From assembly GCA_903943625.1 (NCBI GenBank), contig CAJAPL010000205.1:1-6253 (forward strand): a stretch of 6,253 nucleotides of DNA. The letters are read 5' to 3'. The notes beneath the pieces were generated by a model, which saw only the letters and a program-made list of their open reading frames with translations, searched no databases and was not told the DNA's origin. The translations under genes and the position numbers were made by a program. The DNA is from an uncultured bacterium (lineage in GTDB: Bacteria; Patescibacteriota; Gracilibacteria; Absconditabacterales; Absconditicoccaceae). Below, piece by piece: positions 1 through 4,635 of this stretch; within the stretch, counting starts at the first letter, position 1; each line of letters starts with the position of its first letter.

Positions 1-51
1 AGATTTAACAATAAAGCAAAAATCAGATTATATTTCTCCTTTTTTTATTCA

Positions 52-75
52 AGCAAAACCCCTTGCTAATTTTTT
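52..75 (+). terminator. Possible intrinsic terminator of an upstream gene
   Basis: AGCAA (52-56) and TTGCT (63-67) form a 5-bp stem around the loop AACCCC. A T-rich tract with six T's (70-75) follows. The stem is short, so this is a modest candidate. It would close a plus-strand gene lying left of the window. No start codon or convincing coding frame is visible in 1-139. Confidence 0.4.
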
Positions 76-92
76 CTGAATTTATAAAGTAT

Positions 93-119
93 TGTCAATC
101 ATTGAAGCATTGATTCATT
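93..119. promoter_or_regulatory. Operator-like inverted repeat with 9-nt spacer before hrcA
   Basis: AATCA (97-101) and TGATT (111-115) are perfect inverted arms separated by exactly 9 nt. Extended to 9-nt arms (93-101 and 111-119), 6 of 9 positions pair. The known HrcA operator, CIRCE, has two 9-nt arms separated by 9 nt. The arm sequence here is not the CIRCE consensus TTAGCACTC, only the geometry agrees. Its position 20 nt before the hrcA start would suit autoregulation. Short inverted repeats are common in AT-rich DNA, so confidence is low. Confidence 0.3.
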
Positions 120-139
120 TAAACAGTGAAACGTTTTCT

Positions 140-808
140 ATGTCTTATGATCCCAAATTATTAGTCTTACTCGATATTGTAATTGATAACTACATCAACA
201 AATGAGAGCCAGTAGGCTCCAAGTTTTTGCATACACTTGAAGATGTTTCATATGCACCTTCTACGCTTAGAAAGTATCTAAACATATTAGAAAAATCCTG
301 AATGGTCTATCAGCCTTACAATAGTTCAGGTAGAGTGCCTACAATCCAGTGACTTAAAATTTATATAGAAAATTATATCACTCAACAAGAAAGCCAAAAA
401 GAAAAAGAAGTACTCGACGCTAGGAAATGAATAAAATATCTTGTAGAAAACATCTGAAGTCTAGCTGATGGAGTAGTAGTTTGATTCCTCAAAAACGATG
501 AATATTACTATCTAGGTATCAACAACCTGCTTCGTGATGATATGTTGGAAGAATATCATGCAACCAAAAATATTATAAAGTTTATTGAGGATAAAAAGGT
601 GGTAAAATTTTTGGACAAAAAAATGATTAAGAGGTGACATATTTACTATACTTTCATAGAAGACCACGACATTATGATATCGGCAATTTATACAAAGGTT
701 TTGATAAATGATTATGACTGTATTATAAGTATCGTATGACCAACAAGGGTAGATTATAAAAAAAATGTCTCTATTTTACGTAAAATTATGCAAACTATAG
801 GCGCCTAA
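140..808 (+). CDS. hrcA: Short HrcA-type heat-inducible transcription repressor
   Basis: 222 residues when TGA is read as Gly (8 in-frame TGA), ending in TAA. HrcA represses chaperone operons by binding CIRCE operators and loses activity on heat stress. The N-terminal winged helix is clear: residues 8-19 are the leading helix, then GEPVGSK (22-28), the recognition region STLRKYLNILEKSGMV (41-56) and the wing motif SSGRVPT (62-68). The C-terminal HrcA signature GPTRVDY lies at 200-206. The usual protein is about 340 residues. Both ends are conserved, so the missing ~120 residues lie in the middle, where HrcA carries its GAF-like and inserted dimerisation domains. The ATG at 140 is chosen because the helix begins directly after it; the frame is open further upstream, but no ATG lies between the stop-free edge and 140. 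No Shine-Dalgarno is seen. The gene leads a plus-strand run with a coiled-coil protein and a Nudix hydrolase; grpE and dnaK do not follow as they do in many bacteria. Confidence 0.88.
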
Positions 809-895
809 TTCGCGCTTGTCATGCTAGTATCTATACTGTAAGTATTATGCATTGCGACTGAAATCTTAGTTTAAAATATTTGTTATTGTTATCTC
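809..895. other. Intergenic gap between hrcA and the coiled-coil gene
   Basis: This 87-nt gap contains overlapping small inverted repeats (AGTAT at 826-830, ATACT at 833-837, AGTAT at 841-845) in which the central arm could pair with either neighbour. A TTGTCA (816-821) and a TAAAAT (872-877) resemble promoter hexamers but are not properly spaced relative to each other. No T-tract terminator is seen, so readthrough from hrcA is possible. Confidence 0.3.
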
Positions 896-1345
896 ATGCC
901 TGAAAAGAATAAAGATTTAGAAAAGAAACCTGACCTTTGATCTGGTCCTTGACCTGAGAAAAAAGAGGACCTCAAAGAATCTTTTTCCAATCTTAAAAAT
1001 GAATTAAATGAATTAAAAAGTAATATAAAAGAATGACAAGAAGATAAAAAAGATAGTCAGACTTTGGATAAATTAGATAAAGAAATATCTAATATAGATA
1101 AAACAATAGAAGCTGAAAAGACGCTAGAGAAAAAAACTTGATGAGAAGGCAAAATAGCCACCAAAAAAGAATATAAAATCGCAAAACAAATCAATGATTG
1201 GTTATTAACAAACCCCTGAGAGGCTAACCAAATAAGGGCTGAGTCAGCATTGAAATTATTAGAAGATATTCATTGACAACTAGATACGAACCGGATAGCG
1301 AAAGGAGCTCAATGGATAATGCAAAAACTTACAAAAAACAGTTAG
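896..1345 (+). CDS. Charged coiled-coil protein of unknown function
   Basis: 149 residues with TGA as Gly (7 TGA codons), ending in TAG. I do not recognise the family. There is no signal peptide or membrane segment, so it should be cytoplasmic. Residues 1-25 are a Lys/Glu/Pro/Gly-rich, probably disordered tail. Residues about 24-80 are strongly charged with leucine or isoleucine spacing typical of a coiled coil. Residues about 88-149 look like a compact helical domain with Trp at NDW and QWI. It follows hrcA where grpE often stands. GrpE also starts with a charged tail and a long helix, but the beta-rich C-terminal GrpE domain is absent, so I do not call it GrpE. Codon 133 is CGG (1292-1294), which may encode Trp rather than Arg in this genome. 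Only 27 nt separate it from the Nudix gene, suggesting cotranscription. Confidence 0.8.
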
Positions 1346-1372
1346 TTATTTTTATATATTTTTATTACGATT

Positions 1373-1876
1373 ATGTGAGAAATAGTGCAGAGTGCATGAG
1401 GTATTGTTTATTATTTAGATTCAGATAGAGAGCCCAGATATCTACTTATCAAAAGACACGCTCTTTCCGGTAAGATCGAACGGGTAGCATCCAAGTGAAA
1501 ACTTCAACCAGGAGAAGAAATGGAAACAACGGCTCTTAGAGAGGTTAGCGAAGAAACTTGAATCCCAATCAACCAGATGAAAATGAAACAGAAAATCGGT
1601 ACTACTTCGCTTAGAAGTACTGAAACCAAAAAGTGACATCTTGATAAGGACGTTACATATTTCCTTATAGAATATTCTGGGAACCCAGATGATGTAAGGA
1701 TAATACAAGAAGAATGATATATCTGAAATCATAAATGGGCAACTATAGCAGAAATACTTGCCTTGGTTTACTATGAAGATATTAGGGAGCTGTTTAGAAA
1801 AACATATCTTATCATCAAAGACCAGAAGAAAAAGTCTGATATAAAAAAAGATTTTATGAATAAATTGGATTTATAG
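1373..1876 (+). CDS. Nudix (MutT-type) hydrolase
   Basis: 167 residues with TGA as Gly (7 TGA), ending in TAG. Nudix enzymes cleave nucleoside diphosphates linked to another group, for example oxidised NTPs, diadenosine polyphosphates or capped RNA; the substrate cannot be read from the sequence. A complete Nudix box (G-x5-E-x7-REUxEExGU) spans residues 42-64. It has Gly42, Glu48, then REVSEETGI (56-64) with the metal-binding glutamates. Gly42 and Gly63 of the box are both TGA codons. The N-terminal strand has the usual SAGGIVYY pattern (7-14), followed by YLLIKR (23-28). Codon 37 is CGG (1481-1483), at the position where the family often has Trp in the W-x-x-P-K-G segment; the Pro of that segment is Ser40 here. 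The C-terminal 40 residues are a charged helix, KKKSDIKKDF being typical. The start at ATG 1373 gives a normal short N-terminus. It probably shares a transcript with the coiled-coil gene 27 nt upstream. Confidence 0.92.
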
Positions 1877-1879
1877 GTT

Positions 1880-1911
1880 TTTTATTGAAATTTCTAGTTA
1901 TTTCATTAAAA
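1880..1911. repeat. AU-rich hairpin after the Nudix gene
   Basis: TTTTATTGAAAT (1880-1891) and ATTTCATTAAAA (1900-1911) pair at 11 of 12 positions around the loop TTCTAGTT. It begins 4 nt after the Nudix stop. No T-tract follows on either strand, so it is not a textbook intrinsic terminator. It may be a weak transcription stop or a 3'-end stabilising structure for the Nudix transcript. Confidence 0.45.
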
Positions 1912-2013
1912 CAATTGCGAAGTGTTCTTTAGAATAAACCTATATAAGAAATTAATGTTATTAAGATGTAAATAAACATATAAATCATATCTAAATAGTA
2001 TTTACTTGTCCAG
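1912..2013. other. Intergenic AT-rich stretch upstream of the HPF-like gene
   Basis: No gene is seen. The best promoter guess is TAAACA (1973-1978), a 17-nt spacer and TAGTAT (1996-2001). Each hexamer matches 4 of 6 sigma-70 positions. This would place the transcript start close to the structured leader that follows. In DNA this AT-rich such matches arise often by chance. Confidence 0.25.
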
Positions 2014-2054
2014 TATGGAAGGGTAACTACGCGCTGACCTGATTTTATTCCATA
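2014..2054 (+). promoter_or_regulatory. Possible structured 5' leader of the HPF-like gene
   Basis: TATGGAA (2014-2020) and TTCCATA (2048-2054) are perfect 7-nt inverted arms. Inside them GGGT (2021-2024) can pair with ACCT (2037-2040), one pair being G-U, leaving the loop AACTACGCGCTG. The segment 2017-2040 is clearly richer in G and C than its surroundings. The element ends 11 nt before the ATG at 2066. It could control translation of the downstream gene or be a protein-binding site in DNA. It matches no riboswitch class I recognise. Confidence 0.4.
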
Positions 2055-2065
2055 AAAACATATCT

Positions 2066-2389
2066 ATGTCCAACAAACCGATTGTTTCGCACAAGTTTTA
2101 TAACATTCCGGAAAATGAACAGAATATCATACAGGATATTGTAGGTAAAAATATTGATTGAAAGATGGATTCGTACTTACAAAAAATTTATGCAAACAAG
2201 CATGACGCAGAAGTTAGAATAGAATACAAAATATCCCAAAACAAAAAAAAGAAGTATGAAGCAAATTTCAATTTCTTCTATGACGGCAAATTATTCCCAT
2301 ATAGTAATTCAGTTGGTTTTAAGTACGTAGAAGACCTAGTTAATCATGCTTTCAAGCACTTCAAAGAACAATTATCAAAACAAGAATAA
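2066..2389 (+). CDS. HPF/RaiA-like ribosome-associated protein
   Basis: 107 residues, ending in TAA. One in-frame TGA (codon 32, D-Gly-K) lies early in the gene, so a standard-code reading would begin wrongly at Met34. Proteins of this family bind the small ribosomal subunit and silence or protect ribosomes in slow growth. The assignment rests on the predicted order strand, helix, strand, strand, strand, helix. It also rests on the pattern of the second half: AEVRIEY (48-54) as a strand, KYEANFNFFYDGK as the next, then a closing helix VEDLVNHAFKHFKEQL. The family typically ends with a similar helix (a AID-x-x-x-DKLERQL pattern). The length fits the short form without a C-terminal dimerisation domain. 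Similarity is by fold pattern rather than strong motifs, so an unrelated small alpha/beta protein is possible. greA follows after 31 nt, so both probably share a transcript. Confidence 0.6.
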
Positions 2390-2420
2390 TATTTCAAAAT
2401 TTATTTTATAAATATATTAA

Positions 2421-2897
2421 ATGGGCAAGAAAACAAATTATATCACCAGGGAATGATACGAGAACCTGATTCATGAACTGGATGACCTCAAAAAGAACAA
2501 ACTACCGCAAGTTTTAGAGAGATTGTGAGAAGCAAAAGCTATGTGAGATCTTTCAGAAAACTTCGAATATAAATCAGCCATGGAGGATAAAGATTTTATA
2601 AATTCTAGAATCTTGGAAATAGAGGAGTTGATAGACAATGTAGAAGTTATGGCTTCGGAAGTAAAAAAATGAGAAAAAGTAGTGGATTTTGGCTCCAAGG
2701 TAACAGTTGAGATAGAATGAGATAAGCCATATACATTTACAATAGTTGGGACCTGAGAAATCTCTATTGATTGAGATTTTAAGCTTTCTTTTGATTCTCC
2801 GCTTGGGAGTGTTATCAAGTGAAAAAAGAAATGAGATACGGTTAAAATGAGATTGCAGACAGGTAGAAAAGACGTAAAAATATTGGATATAAAATAA
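2421..2897 (+). CDS. greA: Transcription elongation factor GreA
   Basis: 158 residues with TGA as Gly (9 TGA codons), ending in TAA; this equals the usual GreA length. GreA enters the secondary channel of stalled, backtracked RNA polymerase and stimulates cleavage of the RNA 3' end. The N-terminal coiled-coil hairpin covers about residues 8-77, starting with ITREGYENLIHEL. At its tip is the hallmark GDLSENFEY (42-50), with the acidic Asp43 and Glu46 that hold the catalytic magnesium. The C-terminal FKBP-like domain ends with SPLGSVIKGKKKGD, the usual GreA closing motif. Gly12, Gly36 and Gly42, all family-conserved, are TGA codons. The AT-rich 31-nt gap after the HPF-like gene has no terminator, and a good terminator stands 26 nt after the stop, so this gene ends its transcription unit. 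Confidence 0.97.
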
Positions 2898-2923
2898 ACT
2901 CAGTATAAAATAAATTATCTAAG

Positions 2924-2961
2924 ATGGTAGATGTTGCTTTGTTGTTTTCTGCCATTTTTTT
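2924..2961 (+). terminator. Rho-independent terminator after greA
   Basis: ATGGTAGA (2924-2931) pairs with TCTGCCAT (2948-2955) over 8 bp, including one G-U pair, around a 16-nt loop. A run of seven T's (2955-2961) follows immediately. The stem can extend into the T-run. It lies between convergent genes and ends 7 nt before the stop of the minus-strand gene. On the minus strand the hairpin is followed only by an interrupted T-rich stretch, so it may work weakly in that direction. Confidence 0.75.
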
Positions 2962-2967
2962 AAAATT

Positions 2968-3891
2968 CTAGTTATTCTCTATAACCTTCCAATCATTCAT
3001 TAAGTCAAACGTTATTTCGCATGCAACTTGCTTCTTGTGCGTAGTTTTTCATCTTATATTTACGACTAAAAAGTTCTCTGTCTTTCAAACAATATTAACA
3101 TCATCAATCATCATAAGATCTTCACAGTTATCTATTATAAAATCTTTTTTATTATCAAATATATAATCCGAGTTGATTACATCTATCATAGAAGATATGT
3201 TCAATAATATATCATCATCCTTTGTATCTATATAGTATCACAAAAATATATCGTTGAATAACTCCCGTTTATTATTGTTAATTTTGTAATAAACCAATCA
3301 GTTATAGGCATTAAAATATTCATTCTCATTCAAATCAAAATAATTAATTAGTGCTTTGCAATCACGAGAAGAAGAGATCTGACTACATGCAAATGCAGAG
3401 ATATCTATCAAGTGATTATTTTTATAATCAATAACAATCTTATCTCCCTGTTTATATGCTACGATTCATGGCGTATCTTTTGCGTTTAGTATGAGTAATT
3501 CATCAGTAAATGTATAAATATTGTCTTCCACTAAAGTATTATTATCCAAATCTTTTAAAGATTTTATAAAAAAAATCTGACCTTCATTATTCTCTTTCAT
3601 TTCTCACCTAACTAGAACATTGTTTCATATTAAGTTTCCTATGTTTTGTGGATAGTTTTTTAAAAAAATTTTCTCTTCATCGATTTTTAAGAAGTATTCA
3701 CTATATCACATTTTATCTACTTTTTCGACCATCCCTTTGACGTTTGTATAATTACTTCATGACAAATTATCTCTTCAAAATCTTATTTGCCCTAGCTTAT
3801 TATTATATTTATAAAAAATGGCAAACAAAATCAATATTACCATAACCCAAATTCGCCATTTTTTACTTTTATTAAGCTTTCTTATTGGCAT
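2968..3891 (-). CDS. Membrane-anchored extracytoplasmic protein with OB-like segment
   Basis: 307 residues on the minus strand with TGA as Gly (10 TGA codons), ending in TAG. I do not recognise the family. A basic N-terminus (RKLNKSKK) precedes one hydrophobic segment at about 14-27, so the rest should lie outside the cytoplasm. Residues about 47-111 have alternating strand patterns such as VKGMVEKV, YFLKI and NNVLVRGEM, which resemble an OB-fold of the tRNA_anti-like or exported nucleic-acid-binding type. This is a pattern-based guess. Residues 112-307 are rich in Asp, Asn and Ile. They contain four cysteines (169, 178, 256, 291), the only ones in the protein and all outside the membrane, so two disulfides are possible. 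Codon 13 is CGA, beside the membrane segment in KKW-x-IW, and codon 209 is CGG; either might be Trp. The gene is divergent from the surface-protein pair at 4082 and convergent with greA. Confidence 0.85.
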
Positions 3892-3957
3892 TTAATTAGG
3901 TGTATTTTATCTAAATGTATGATGTTATTGTGACTTTCGATACTTCTATGTTTCAAT

Positions 3958-3963
3958 ATTATA
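3958..3963 (-). promoter_or_regulatory. Candidate -10 for the minus-strand membrane protein
   Basis: On the minus strand this reads TATAAT, a perfect -10 hexamer, about 66 nt upstream of the ATG at 3891. No good -35 is found at 16-18 nt. The sequence overlaps a TCAATA box, so the same factor could control both directions. Confidence 0.3.
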
Positions 3964-3986
3964 AATTCAATAGAATATCAATATTA

Positions 3987-4014
3987 TTGACAAAGATTTT
4001 TCAATAAGTTTTAT
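3987..4014 (+). promoter_or_regulatory. Candidate upstream promoter of the surface-protein genes
   Basis: A perfect -35 TTGACA (3987-3992) is followed after 16 nt by TTTTAT (4009-4014), a 4-of-6 match to the -10. The TCAATA box at 4001 lies between the two elements and overlaps the -10, so a bound repressor would block it. Confidence 0.35.
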
Positions 4015-4042
4015 TTGATTTTCTCAATAAGTTTATTATAAA
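4015..4042 (+). promoter_or_regulatory. Candidate proximal promoter of the surface-protein genes
   Basis: TTGATT (4015-4020), a 16-nt spacer and TATAAA (4037-4042) give a 4-of-6 and a 5-of-6 match to sigma-70 elements. Transcription would start near 4049, leaving a leader of about 33 nt before the ATG at 4082. The TCAATA box at 4024 lies in the spacer. Confidence 0.45.
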
Positions 4043-4081
4043 TCTAACTTGATAGCTAATAAATTATTGATTTGTATACAA

Positions 4082-4609
4082 ATGTCACTTATGAAAGGTA
4101 GAAAAACAATTTTTAAAAGAATAATTAATAACTCAATAATATTTGTCATATCTATTTTTTTGGCATTTATTTTATTTTACGTAAGCAAGGATACAAATAT
4201 CTTTCAAGCAAGTGTATTATGAATCCAAGAAGTCAAAACAATTCAAGAAAAACAACGAGACATTGCTTACAAAAATACAGATTGACTGCTGGATATTTTT
4301 CTATCAGAAAGACTATTAAACAAAAACTATTCTTCTTTATATATCACGATAGTCTATGATTATGAAACAGTTTTCTTGAATGCAACAAATATAAGTTTCC
4401 AAAAAAAATACAAAATATCCTCTAGCCAGTCTTGATCACTCACTTTTTCTTTCGACAATCTAAAAGATGTAAAGTCGCAAGAGAGCTTTCTGATAGTGCC
4501 ATTTAGCTGATCAGTAAAAGATATCTTGATTAGTGAGGCCATCGTTCAAAACTGAAACATCCAAGATAGCTTAGCGATAGGTAATCTTACTCCTTACACA
4601 GAACATTAG
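4082..4609 (+). CDS. Small membrane-anchored beta-rich extracytoplasmic protein
   Basis: 175 residues with TGA as Gly (5 TGA codons), ending in TAG. A basic N-terminus (KGRKTIFKR) and one hydrophobic helix at about 18-34 anchor it, with the rest outside. Residues 40-80 look helical. Residues about 85-170 have strand patterns such as LYITIVYDY, GSLTFSFDNL and ESFLIVPFSG. This spacing recalls cohesin-like or other Ig-like beta-sandwiches; I offer that as inference only. ATG 4082 and ATG 4091 are both possible starts, and neither has a Shine-Dalgarno. Codon 59 is CGA (4256-4258). The next gene starts 26 nt after the stop with no terminator between, so the two surface proteins are probably made together and may form a pair. 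Confidence 0.85.
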
Positions 4610-4635
4610 ATCGCTTTTACAATTAAACCAGCTAG

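Larger units (their letters stand above)
3953..4070. repeat. Cluster of TCAATA boxes in the divergent control region
   Basis: TCAATA occurs five times in direct orientation, starting at 3953, 3967, 3978, 4001 and 4024, and inverted (TATTGA) at 3985-3990 and 4065-4070. The copies at 3978 and 3985 make a 13-nt palindrome, TCAATATTATTGA. The copies at 4001 and 4024 extend to TCAATAAGTTTTAT and TCAATAAGTTTAT. The last three direct copies are 23 nt apart, about two helical turns, placing them on one face of the DNA. The cluster sits between two outward-facing genes and overlaps candidate promoters, which suggests an operator array. Confidence 0.5.

Noticed and set aside
816..837. TTGTCA plus TATACT as a promoter downstream of hrcA
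   Set aside because: The spacer is only 10 nt, too short for sigma-70 recognition.
1..895. Canonical CIRCE operator
   Set aside because: No TTAGCACTC / GAGTGCTAA arms occur before or after hrcA.
896..1345. grpE as the identity of the gene after hrcA
   Set aside because: The charged tail and long helix fit, but the beta-rich C-terminal GrpE domain and its motifs are missing.
1442..1732. Minus-strand open frame across the Nudix gene
   Set aside because: A shadow frame; the plus strand carries a complete Nudix box there.
2016..2027. Three-codon leader peptide ATG GAA GGG TAA before the HPF-like gene
   Set aside because: Too short to support; the bases are better explained as the left arm of the inverted repeat.
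2471..2818. Minus-strand open frame across greA
   Set aside because: Antisense shadow of a gene with unmistakable GreA motifs.
1892..2976. Shared 11-mer TTCTAGTTATT at 1892 and 2966
   Set aside because: In AT-rich sequence of this length an 11-nt repeat is expected by chance; the second copy lies inside the end of a coding gene.
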